Program-made: the position numbers and the translations under genes
Shown here: positions 55,000 to 64,000 of the stretch, in pieces
Numbering within the stretch: position 1 is the first letter of the stretch
Layout: every line of letters starts with the position of its first letter
Notes under the pieces: model-generated
The model's input: the letters and a program-made list of their open reading frames with translations, nothing else
Databases searched by the model: none
Told to the model about the DNA's origin: nothing
Origin: Isoetes taiwanensis
Taxonomy: Eukaryota > Streptophyta > Lycopodiopsida > Isoetales > Isoetaceae
Assembly (NCBI GenBank): GCA_021234155.1
Contig: JAJEKV010000019.1
Coordinates: forward strand, 1,883,200 to 1,947,199
Direction of reading: 5' to 3'
Length of the DNA stretch: 64,000 nucleotides

Positions 55000-56090
55000 C
55001 ATCACAAAATCTGCACGAGGTGCCTATGTTATGCATTCTTGCTCCCATTGCTGTATATGTGTCAATAAGAGCAGGCATGCATAACATGGGCACCCCATGC
55101 CAACTTTGCAATTGAAACTAAGGTTCTTAGTGTCCTAGCAGTATGAATATCAGCATTTGAACACGTTATACACGGCAGCAATAGAACATAATTCCCTACC
55201 GGAAATAGTTGACTTACTTGATATTAGATGCATCCATAGTGGTATGTAACCGGAGCAAAGAGATAGAACGAGGGAAAAAAGTCGATCCCAGCCAGATGAA
55301 TTCGCAGAGAACTAAGCGCTAAGAAGAAAGCGCCAAGAATCACCTGGGATTTCTGTGACCGCCAATAATCACCTGGGATTTCTGTGAGTGCCAAGAAGAA
55401 AGCGCCTGATAGCACGCATGCGCCTTGCAAAGTTTCTGCCTAGGCGCCGAGAAAAAAAGAAGCCTTTGCGAAGCGGTACCGAGACGAAAGCGGATTCGAA
55501 AGCGCCGAACTGCATGAAAATGTTCGAGGCCATGGCATGGTCGCTTTAAGTGGGAGCACTGCAACAAAGAGGGAGCTTTAAATGCAAAGTACAAATTTTA
55601 AAAGCGGACGATTCAAATTTAGATAGGTGGCAGTCAAATTTCAATTTACGGGCGGGAATTTTGAATTTTATGTCACTTGCACAGGTGGCAAGTTTTCAAA
55701 TTACGGGCGGGATTTTTGAATTTTATGTTCAAATTTGGGCGGGCGGGCGGAAGGGCGGGAAATATTCGAATTTGAAAGTTCAAATTTGGGCGGGCATGGG
55801 CGCCTGAACCGCCACGGGCATGGGCGGGCATGGGCGCCTAGACCGCCACATGCATGGGCGGGCATGGGCGGCTGGACGGGCATGGGCGCCTGGACCGGCA
55901 CGGGTCCTAGTTGGCCGCCTGTGGTACAGCAGACAGCCAGCGGCCAAAGTTAGTTATGCCTCAATGTTTTTCCGGAGGACCTCATTTGTTCTTTCGTTTT
56001 CGATCTTAGCCGCCAGCGCCCAGCGCCTAGCCGCCAGCGCCTAGCGCCCAGCGCCTCGAGCAACTCTTTTTCGGCCTCTGGTTTTAGTGT
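55000..56090. other. Divergent intergenic region with GGGCATGGGCGG repeats
   Basis: This is the core between the two divergent genes. It contains a duplicated AATCACCTGGGATTTCTGTG (55339, 55368), a doubled GGCAAGTTTTCAAATTACGGGCGGG-like unit near 55635-55720, a GC-rich run of GGGCATGGGCGGGC units (55740-55910), and CCAGCGCCTAGCGCC repeats (56013-56055). Promoters of both genes should lie here, but no unambiguous TATA box is assigned. Confidence 0.5.
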
Positions 56091-56174
56091 TTTGTGGCGC
56101 CATTTCCCTACAGTTCAGCGCCTCACCTCTTCGTGCAGGACACCAGTTTCCGGGCAAAAATCAAGGCGCTCGAA

Positions 56175-59100
56175 ATGGAAGTCGACGATTCTGGAGCTCC
56201 TCAGGCTGTGGAGACAGCGGCTAGCACCCTGCCAGGCGCAGGTATGTAATCTACTTGCATTGACTTTGTTTGTTCTAAATGGCGCCACCGCGCCATTTGG
56301 ATGTCTTAGTCTACTTTAGGGTCTTGTTTCTGGTAAATGGCGCCACCGCGCCATTTGGATGTCTTAGTCTACTTTAGGGTCTTGTTTCTGGTAAATGGCG
56401 CTATGGCGCCATTGGATGCCTGTTAGCTTACTTTAGAGTCTTGTTGTTGGCAAATGGCGCCATGGCGCCATTTGTATCTGAGTCGTCCATAAACAATAAT
56501 GGAAGCATTCGCATATGCATTAGGAGTAAGAAGCAATCTACCAAGCAAATGGCGCCGGGGAGGGGCTCGGACTGGGTGGAGGCACCTGCGAACAAACGCA
56601 GGGAAATGTGTTTATGCACCGGACTGAGATGCAAATGGCGCCATGGCGCCATTTCATGAGTCCCGTGCATAAACACAGCATTCACATATGTATTAGCAAT
56701 GAGAAGCAATCTACCAACCAAATGGCGCCATCGCGCCATTTGCTTGGTAGATTGCTTCTCATTGTGTTGCGTTCTGTAGTGCACTCTCCTACGAGTCGCA
56801 GATGCCTCTACCTAGTCAGAGCCACTCTCCTTCGAACCATCTTCCTCGAATATTGCGAAGGGGAGGGGCTCGGACTGGGTGGAGGCCTCTGCGAACAAAC
56901 GCAGGGAAATGCAATCGAACTGCTTCCATGTGTTTATGCACCGGACTCAGATGCAAATGGCGCCATGGCGCCATTTCATGAGTCCCGTGCATAAACACAG
57001 AAGCACACATATGTATTAGCAATAAGAACCAATCTACCAACCAAATGGCGCCATCGCGCCATTTGCTTGGTAGATTGCTTCTCATTGTGTTACGTTCTGT
57101 AGTGCACTACTGCGAGTCTCAGGTGCCTCGACCCAGTCAGAGCCACTCTCCTTCGAACCATCTTCCTCGAATATTGCGAAGGGGAGGGGCTCGGACTGGG
57201 TCGAGGCCTCTGCGAACAAACGCAGGGAAATGCAATAGAGCTGCTTCCATGTGCTTATGCACTGAACTCAGATACAAATGGCGCCATGGCGCCATTTGCT
57301 TAGTCGTCTGGTCTGCCTGCTTGTTCCAACCAGAGTTATTGATGCCTCTTTGTTACTGATGCCTCTTTGTTGCAGCTATATTACGTCCGGAAACACAATT
57401 TCAATCCGACCAGACTATGATGCTGATAGACAGGCACTGGTGCATGGAAATAATGCGGGTGAGCCCCTCCACTGCTACAGGCTCGAAAGGAGACTGCAGA
57501 AGAGAGCTCTGTCTGCTTATAAAGGAGACGGCACCAGAATCAGCCGGAATTTACCAGCCGGGTATCTTGGTAAACATGAGGCAGGTTAGCAAGAGCGGTC
57601 GCGATGATTGGATCCGGGTGGTCTGTGAGGACACTATGAAGCAGAGAATAATTGTCTACTATGTGGACTGGAAGTTTTATGATCCCACTGTAATGTCTGC
57701 TAGTATCGCAAATGTAGCTGGCTCGGCGAGGAAGCAAGGCTGGGCGCTGCCATCATACAACAGCTTTGAAGAAGCTGACATCAAAGGTCCACAAGAAATC
57801 TTGAGGGGTTTTATGATTCTTCGCAATCGTTTGAACGAGTCGAAAAACTCGGCTTCATTCGTTGTCAAGGCATTAGCCCGCCAGAAAACTACCCGCCATT
57901 GTGGACCTACCGCTAAAAAAAGCTAAGGTGAAGAAGACAAGACAAACTAGGGAGGCAAATTGCGAAATGGCAGCCGCGAAAAAACACCCTCATCCGCTAA
58001 TCGAGGATGTTACGAAGCTGAGCAAGGAAAGGGGGCGGACAAGGGGAAAGTTAAGAGAAAGGACCACAAAGATCCTGAGAACGAAAAGACAGAAAAGAAG
58101 GAAAAGAAGGAAAAGAAAGAGAAGGAAAAGAAAGACAAGGCAAGGGACGGGAAAGGGCGGAAGGAAGGAAAGCGTGGCAGGTGAAAAGGAGGGAGAGGAA
58201 GGGGAGCCGTAAGAAATAGAAGGGAAAAAAAGAAGAAGAAGAAACACAAAGCAGAGACCCTAAGAACCAGAGGACATCTAAAAAACAGAGGAGAGAGACT
58301 GAACCCAAGTCCCGGCCTGAAGTCCAAGACGGAACGAGAGAGGAGCGACGAAAGCGTGCCGTATGGTGGTGAAGTTCCTCCAAGCCCATCACATATCCAA
58401 GATTCTCAGGGGCACACCGCAAAAAGGGTCACCATTCGGGGCGTGAGCGTAAGCTTACATTAAGAATAGCTCAAGACTTGCTCGAGGTGCCCGCAAATCT
58501 TAAGGTGGAAAGATCGTAAGAGGAGAAGATGGCGAGAGCACGCTACAGAAGATCGTTGAGCACCACCATCTTTTTCCTCTAGGCATCACATTTATAAAAC
58601 GAATAAACGTATTCAGCCTATATCAAGGGCCTGCAAATCTGACATCTAGGCCAAGAAATATGGAGCACGTGAAGACCTTAGTGGAATCCTTTCAAACAGA
58701 CCCACATCCGGTGTTTACTCCTGCGGACGTGATTCCATTCAATCCCCTCACAAAGAAACTACAGCCTTGGAAAACTGAGGATGACCTCATGGGGATGCAC
58801 TATTACATAGTGAATGGCAATCATCTCATTATGGCCTTCGGCTTGTATGTAAAACACTTCGGCACTACAAAGTCCCGGGAACAAATGGCAAAGATTTATG
58901 AGTATCGGAATTGCCGAAGTCTTGTCCGCGCAAATAACGAGCAAGAGTGCTGCAGCTCAGTTGTGAAGTCAATGATATCGCTGCCAAGACTATCTTCAAG
59001 GAGCCTTTCATTGATAAAATAACCCACCTGCGGCAACAATATGCTCTTTGCGGGAAGCCTGATCCATCTGGGCGCGGGCAATCACGCTCAGAACCATACA

Positions 59101-60824
59101 AGGTACATCGTGCTTTAATTGTTTGCAAGATTATGAAATGGCGCCGTGCATGAAATGGCGTCACGGCGCCATTTCCTCAACAAAAGGCGCCACGGCGTCA
59201 TTTCATAATCATTTGCATTCAAAACTAACTTCTTCTTGTTTCCAGCGTTATCTGCCTTTGGCTGAAGTTACCATGCGTGGTAAGCAACCGAAAGATTTCA
59301 ACCAGTGGGTCTTCATGCCAGAGGATATTTTTCAGCTGTTCATGTCCCTATGGAACTTGTGGAAATCTTGCAAGCTAACAGATAATAAGGGACAAACTAT
59401 TACCTGTAACTGGGCAAAAGAGTGTGACTACTTCAGTCAGACCTACCTGAGGTGCATGAGGGGTCTCGACTATGAAGACTGTCGAGCTTTGTTCCAGGAA
59501 GTGCTGGATGGAAAGACCTACGTGAAGGTCACCACTGATTATACAGGTAAGAAGTTCTTCAAGACAAGGGCAAAGACACTACGATCTATATCGTTCTTGA
59601 AGAAGGAGATTTTTGAATATGTGAAGGATAATTTTCCGAGGAAGTTCAAATCCTTCACTGATCTCAGTACTGCCGTGGCGGGCTTCGAGGATAACGACCT
59701 GATTTCCATGGCCACCTTGCATAGTAAGTGGGTTGAAGTTGGAGTGACCAAGGAAGGAGTTTTCGGTAACGTGCCACCTGCCTTGGCAAGATTTATACGC
59801 AATGCTGTCTTGCAGAGAGAGGATACTGAAGACTTCCGTTGCGAAGTTGAACTAACTGACAGCAGGGGGCAAGTTGTTTGCACTCCTGTACCAGCATCCT
59901 TGATAGCCCTGGACACTAGAGGCATAACTCCAATGTGGGACAAAACCACACTATCTAACTTCTTTGATACAGCTGTAAAGAACACCACAGCTGATTCTTT
60001 CTGGATAGTGTGCTTTGTAAGGCCAGAGCATAACGTTTTGATTTCATCTGTGTTGGATGATCTGGATTCCAGATCCAGAGTTTTTATTGGCATGTATGAG
60101 GACGAATACAAGAATCCGCCTGCCCCAGGAGTTCAGGAGGTCCATGCACTAGTGTACGCCACAAAAATTCAGGCCACTGCAGGTCCTCCTGTCGATGAAA
60201 TTGACCTCACATTCCCGTTTGCCGATCATCCTCAAGAACTGCCACAAGTTCTGGTACCTAATGAAGAAGACGCAGACGGGGAGACCGAGGCTATGGCCGG
60301 GAAGCTCTGCAACAGCAGATTCAGGTACAACTGGCAAAGCTTGCCAGGGGACATAATCATGAGAAACCAGCTGGGGCCTACCACATGCTCCTACCTCGTG
60401 CAGAAAATGGTTCCGCCAGGAACAGGAGTGTTTGATTACTTCTCCTGTGGTTCGTTTGGCCGGGCTTCATTAATGAATAAGAGATTTTGCATTGTGTTCG
60501 AAAGTGACCTGGTTAAGCGGCAGTGTCTGCAGGGCATTCTTGGTAGGCTTGACCGCTGCAGTTCCCGTGACAGAGAGACAAGGTGATGTTCCTGAAGAAG
60601 ATGTAGATCTACCAAATCCAGTGATACCTGAAGCTCAACCCGATGTGGACTATGAAGTGATCAGGAACACACAATTCAATCTGGACGTTCTTGATGATCC
60701 CAATTTCACTGCCACAACGTTCGAGAGCTTTCAAGGAGATCCTATGGCTGCTTCTTCTAGCCATGGCACTGGCGCTGCGGAACCTGATCCTACTGTGGAA
60801 CCTGATCCTGATGCGGAACCCTGA
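56175..60824 (+). CDS. Plus-strand gene of the palindrome unit: ParB/sulfiredoxin-like motif, large uncharacterised protein
   Basis: Exon 1 (56175-56241) starts MEVDDSGAPQAVETAASTL and its phase-1 GT donor fits the acceptor at 57376. Exon 2 encodes WIRVVCEDT, VYYVDWKFYDPTVMSASIAN and FVVKALARQK, then a Lys-rich linker in shifting frames. The segment 58660-59101 has FTPADVIPFNPLT and MHYYIVNGNHLIMAFG, resembling the ParB/sulfiredoxin fold (PFNP..., VNGNH), then KITHLRQQY and GKPDPSGRG. A GT-AG intron (59102-59246) follows. The last exon (59247 to about 60550) is open for over 430 codons, including FMPEDIFQLFMSLWNLWKSC and VTTDYTGKKFFKTRAKTLRS. One shift near 60555, at GACCGCTG, leads to an acidic tail repeating EPDPT/EPDPDAEP. 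Frame changes also occur near 57905, 58030 and 58945, several at CG. Function unknown; ParB-like proteins bind nucleotides and DNA. Confidence 0.55.
56276..56472. repeat. 58-base tandem repeat, three copies, each with a GGCGCC palindrome
   Basis: Units start at 56276, 56334 and 56392, with a partial fourth at 56451. Each begins with AAATGGCGCC facing its complement and continues TGGATGTCTTAGTCTACTTT. It lies in intron 1 of the plus-strand gene. Confidence 0.92.
56531..57310. repeat. ~320-base tandem repeat, about 2.4 copies, made of three palindromes
   Basis: Each full unit (period 319-322 bases) holds three near-perfect palindromes. One is 71 bases long around TGTGTTTATGCACC...AAATGGCGCC (56607-56677, 56929-56999). 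One is 58 bases long with AGAAGCAATCTACCAACC arms (56702-56759, about 57024-57082). One is looser, pairing CAGAGCCACTCTCC with GGGGAGGGGCTCGG. The first two are centred on GGCGCC. All lie in intron 1 (56242-57375). Base changes are often compensated across the arms or shared between units, so the array seems recently amplified. Confidence 0.92.
59137..59203. repeat. GGCGCC palindromes filling intron of the plus-strand gene
   Basis: GAAATGGCGCC, GAAATGGCG(T) with CGGCGCCATTTC, and GGCGCCACGGCGTCATTTC are packed into 67 of the 145 intron bases (59102-59246). The splice donor AAG|GTACAT and acceptor TTTCCAG are intact around them. Confidence 0.88.
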
Positions 60825-60997
60825 ATTTTGTGTGATTGTAATGTAAATTGTACAATAATACTTTTGTAAACAGACTCCCTCTTCCGAGTCCTTGCCTGTT
60901 GTGGCAAATTTTTTGATATACAAATCTATGAATTTAGAAATTTTAACTAATTTTGTGATGTCATGTTTCTTTAGCTTCATTATATGCACTGTTAGTA

Positions 60998-61080
60998 TTT
61001 TTAATGGCGCCAATAAATTGCACTTCAGGTGCATTTTTTTTCTAAATGGCACCATAATTGCTCGAAAAAATGGCATAAAA
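60998..61080. repeat. Decayed AAATGGCGCC half-sites after the plus-strand gene
   Basis: TAATGGCGCC (about 61001), AAATGGCACC (about 61044) and AAATGGCAT (about 61068) lie 170-250 bases past the stop codon. They are the last occurrences in the window, so they probably mark the right side of the palindrome-bearing unit. Confidence 0.55.
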
Positions 61081-61264
61081 TTGACTAAAAAGGATTTTCG
61101 TTCCTAATTGGAATCACGAAATTTCTCATTTTAATGAAATTGTGCTTAATATAGCAGGACCCATAGGAAAAAATATCCCCATAGGGAAAAGTATCCCCAC
61201 AAAAAATAATAGTGTCAGATGTTGAAATGAAAATAAGAATTAAACTATGTAGTGAAAAAACTAG

Positions 61265-61425
61265 CCCAGATGGACGGCCCAGATTTCGACAAAGGTGGAC
61301 GGCCGAGATTACAATCTTCGTAGTGTTATCCTATTGGTTGGACTAAAGGAATGGATGGTCCAAATTTCGGAAAAGATGGACGGTTAAGATGGAGATCCTC
61401 CTGGTTTCATCCTATTGGTCGAATT
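61265..61425. repeat. ~109-base imperfect duplication (GATGGACGG / CCTATTGGT)
   Basis: GGTGGACGGCCGAGATT...ATCCTATTGGTTGG is followed by GATGGACGGTTAAGATG...ATCCTATTGGTCGAA, and a further GATGGACGGCCCAGATTTCG lies at the left. Each unit ends in an inverted CCAAT box. Confidence 0.7.
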
Positions 61426-61429
61426 ATTA

Positions 61430-64000
61430 GGCCGGTTTCCCGTGCTCAGGGCATTTGCGTGCACAGCCATGGCGGATCCGACAGAAGCACACATCCATGG
61501 CGGCTACTTTGCCTTCACACCGCCTTCTATCATGGCGCTCAAGTTTTTTCATGGCGAAGCTCCCTTGGCTATGGTGATGGCAAATCCGGCAGCTTTCTTA
61601 GAGGTTTATTTTCTAAGCTTTGTTCTGTCCTATTTAATGAATTCTAATCAAATAGCTATTGTGATGTCCGGCCAGGATACCCTGGTTAAACAATGCAAAC
61701 TCGAATAGGTGGCGATTTCTATAAACTCCATTGCTCCTGTGATTTCTGCAAACTCCATTACTCCTTTTCGCCCTGATCGAACTGTAAAAGCCTCATGCAT
61801 GAAAGCCTCCTAAGCTGTTTTTCAAGATCGTTCCTTGTCGGATCTATGCTTAAATCTAACACTCTAAAAATTAGTGTTGCAGGTTTTGCAAGGGAGTGCT
61901 CATTCCAGATTATCTCAGTAAGTCCTTTCCTTTTGCATGTTTTATAACTCAAATCTTAGACTAATGGCTATTCTGTTGCAGGTGAATGGCATCTATTTTG
62001 CGTGACAGCTCAGGATTTATTGCGAGGGCTTCTGTAATTCATTTTTCTCCCCTTTTGTAGCTGATGCAATTCATTGTCTAACAAGAAGCCATTTTTACTT
62101 CTATTTTATATTTTATCGTTGCACATGTTTTCCTCAGTATTTAATCTAGCATTGAAGAAATCCAATTAGCCCAGTTGATTGAAGACATCCAGTTAGCACA
62201 GTCAACTGTGCTACAGTAACTAGGTCAATACCCTGGCTACAGTGTTTTTAACCTTAAAGCATTGAAATCACATTATTTTTGTTTTGAAGAACGTGTTTTA
62301 CTATTATACACTCAAAATATTACAAAGTACTTCCAGAAGTAAGAAATGTCCCTGAAGCATCAATCACTTTTAGATGATCACTCCATATTGGAATTTTAAT
62401 ACGATCAGGCCAATTGGAGATCTGAAAGCAATTATACAACTTCTTACGAATTTCTTGAAGCACCACCTGAGAAGAAATACGCTTAACACAAAGGGTGACT
62501 CCCGGCAACGAGAGCTGTTGGATAGGCATATTCGCCCCTTATTCCTTAATCTACACCGTACGTAAAGTTCCTCGTTTGTGGGGTATGCAAGTACAAAATT
62601 TGCTATATTGTATAACAAGATTCGCAAAATACTATAAGATTTCAAGCGGAATACTATATGGTGTTGATTTTGTACGTGCAAAATACAATTATGAGGGCTC
62701 TCGCTGCCCTACGTCACCCCCCACCCAAACCAAAGGGGTTTAAGGGGGATTTTAATTTAAATGTGTTGGACCCAATGGTTGTGTTAATTAATGTCAATGG
62801 TAGTTATGTGTTGGTTGTTAATGTCAATGGTTGTTATGTGTTGGGGGATTTAATTTCTATATGTTGGATGTTAATAGTTTGTGTTGCAAAAAAAAAAAAT
62901 TTGGCCCCTTCGGGGCCTTAGGGACGCCCCCCCTCCCCCAGTGTGACAAAAATTTTAGAATTCAAACTAGAAAAAACTAGAATTCATTTGAGGCTTTCAT
63001 CACCTGTAGCTTTTGAATTTCATCACAATAAAACAAATAGAACATAAGTAAAAGTTACCATAAAGATAGAGCAGATTGATCCCATTATTCTGAAAGTCAT
63101 AAAGTTTGCAACACCCATACACAAACATTTTTCAACCTGGAATTTAACAGCAAAGCATTTTGGCCTCCATGGATTCTTGTGGTGAGAAACCAAAGTGGAA
63201 AAACGCGTTTACGCTTGTTAGCACAAGGATCTAGAAGCCTTGGAATTTGCTTAATAACTGCCTCAAAATCTAAAAATGCATGGTAATTTTTTGCAAGCTT
63301 CATTCGGAATGAGCCATAAAACAATATCTAATAGCGTAATCCTGTATTAATGAGCTGGTAGGATGTGAAAGCCTACCAAACCCGGCCGAAAAATTGATAT
63401 TTTAGCATAGATAACTTAACCAAACATATCCATATCATACAATATCAAAAAGATCTCGGAGAGAGCTTTCCAACGCAATAAAAATTATCTCAAACAAAGC
63501 TCTGGATCAAAAGTTAGGATAAGAAATGTGTTGCCGGCGGGGAAACTGCACTACATGCGCCCTTCAAGCCCTTCATGTGCCTAGTATGCACCACACACAC
63601 AAAAAAAGGGCTTTTGTTGTGAGCCATTGGTTGTTGACCATTATGCACCACACGCACAAAAAAAGGGCTTTTATTGTGAGCCCTTGGTTGTTGACCATTG
63701 GGAAAAAAAAAGGCCAAAATCAATGGCTCAGAAATGGTGCACTCTAGATGTACGCATTAGTACATCCATTTGAATACATCACGAAATCATAGGAAAACCT
63801 TAGTGAAAAGCGTACAAAAACACAAAGAAAACCCCCTGTTATTATGCTACATATTCATAAAAGACCTTTCTTCGCCTTCGCTTCCATACACTCCATATTA
63901 GCCAAGACTTTGCCATGTGAAATGCAATCCTTTTAGAAGCAGTCCACTGATTTGGATAAATACCCAAAAGAAAGTGCTGACTATCCAAAGATACTCCAAA
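61430..64000. other. Gene-free DNA to the window end, with small duplications
   Basis: No protein family recognised. Small tandem units occur at 62785-62850 (TTAATGTCAATGG...TTATGTGTTGG, about 36 bases, twice) and 63590-63700 (GCACCACACACACAAAAAAA...TTGTTGACCATT, 57-59 bases, twice). A motif CCCCTTCGGGGCC at 62904 forms a small hairpin. Confidence 0.4.

Noticed and set aside
54620-57310. GGCGCC palindromes as E2F binding sites
   Set aside because: E2F sites read TTTSSCGC. The repeated half-site AAATGGCGCC differs, and the number and symmetry of sites go beyond an ordinary promoter.
60555-60580. A 19-base intron between GTAGGC and GCAG near the end of the plus gene
   Set aside because: It is far too short to be spliced; a single-base indel at GACCGCTG explains the frame change better.
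51066-61250. Terminal inverted repeats enclosing the two-gene unit
   Set aside because: I compared the flanks by eye and found no matching ends or target duplication, so the borders of the unit remain undefined.

Overview
The window looks like nuclear DNA of a land plant with a large, transposon-rich genome. Plant hallmarks are a spliced plant-type SelT-like gene, relics of LRR and receptor-like kinases, a pectinesterase relic and plant-style LTR, LINE, SINE, hAT and Harbinger elements. The LINE reverse transcriptase, the pogo-like transposase and the DUF7869-like gene look more like those of non-seed plants (fern, lycophyte or moss) than of flowering plants. That placement is an inference and I cannot name a species.

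Only two genes look intact, and both are multi-exon. One is a minus-strand SelT-like thioredoxin-fold gene (8006-10479, four exons in phase, 218 codons). The other is a plus-strand gene (37395-39553, nine exons) whose exons join a UMP/CMP-kinase domain to a CaMKII association (hub) domain in one reading frame. That fusion is the most striking gene here. A heat-shock-type promoter pointing the other way lies about 0.8 kb upstream of it.

Layout: 1-1561 LRR receptor relic; 1838-2110 inverted repeats; 4085-4672 pectinesterase and SET-domain fragments; 4758-4983 a tRNA-derived SINE; 5079-6866 a 1.8-kb polypyrimidine tract; 8006-10479 SelT-like gene; 10639-10803 Harbinger-type MITE; 11732-13260 LINE reverse transcriptase; 13886-15570 a duplicated Ty3/gypsy RNase H block; 17790-18125 receptor-kinase relic; 19296-20265 hairpins and tandem repeats; 22861-34456 a complete 11.6-kb Ty3/gypsy chromovirus with 5-bp target duplication; 36580-36705 heat-shock promoter; 36845-37033 second MITE copy; 37395-39553 kinase-hub gene; 40381-40453 and 42668-43225 LINE pieces; 43980-45675 pogo-like transposase split by a small retroposon; 46911-47107 second SINE; 49868-50650 a tandem array invaded by a hAT MITE; 51281-60824 a two-gene divergent unit.

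The 51-61 kb unit is the second main discovery candidate. A minus-strand DUF7869-like gene and a plus-strand gene with a ParB/sulfiredoxin-like motif face away from each other. The region between them and the introns of the plus-strand gene are packed with nested palindromes built on the half-site AAATGGCGCC. This looks like a single mobile or selfish unit with its own repeated recognition site.

A caution for the whole window: the two LTRs of the young gypsy element are identical over long stretches without CG, but differ by clustered small indels next to CG/CCG/CGG. Many frameshifts in other elements fall in the same context. Some apparent pseudogenes may therefore be assembly errors at methylated cytosines.
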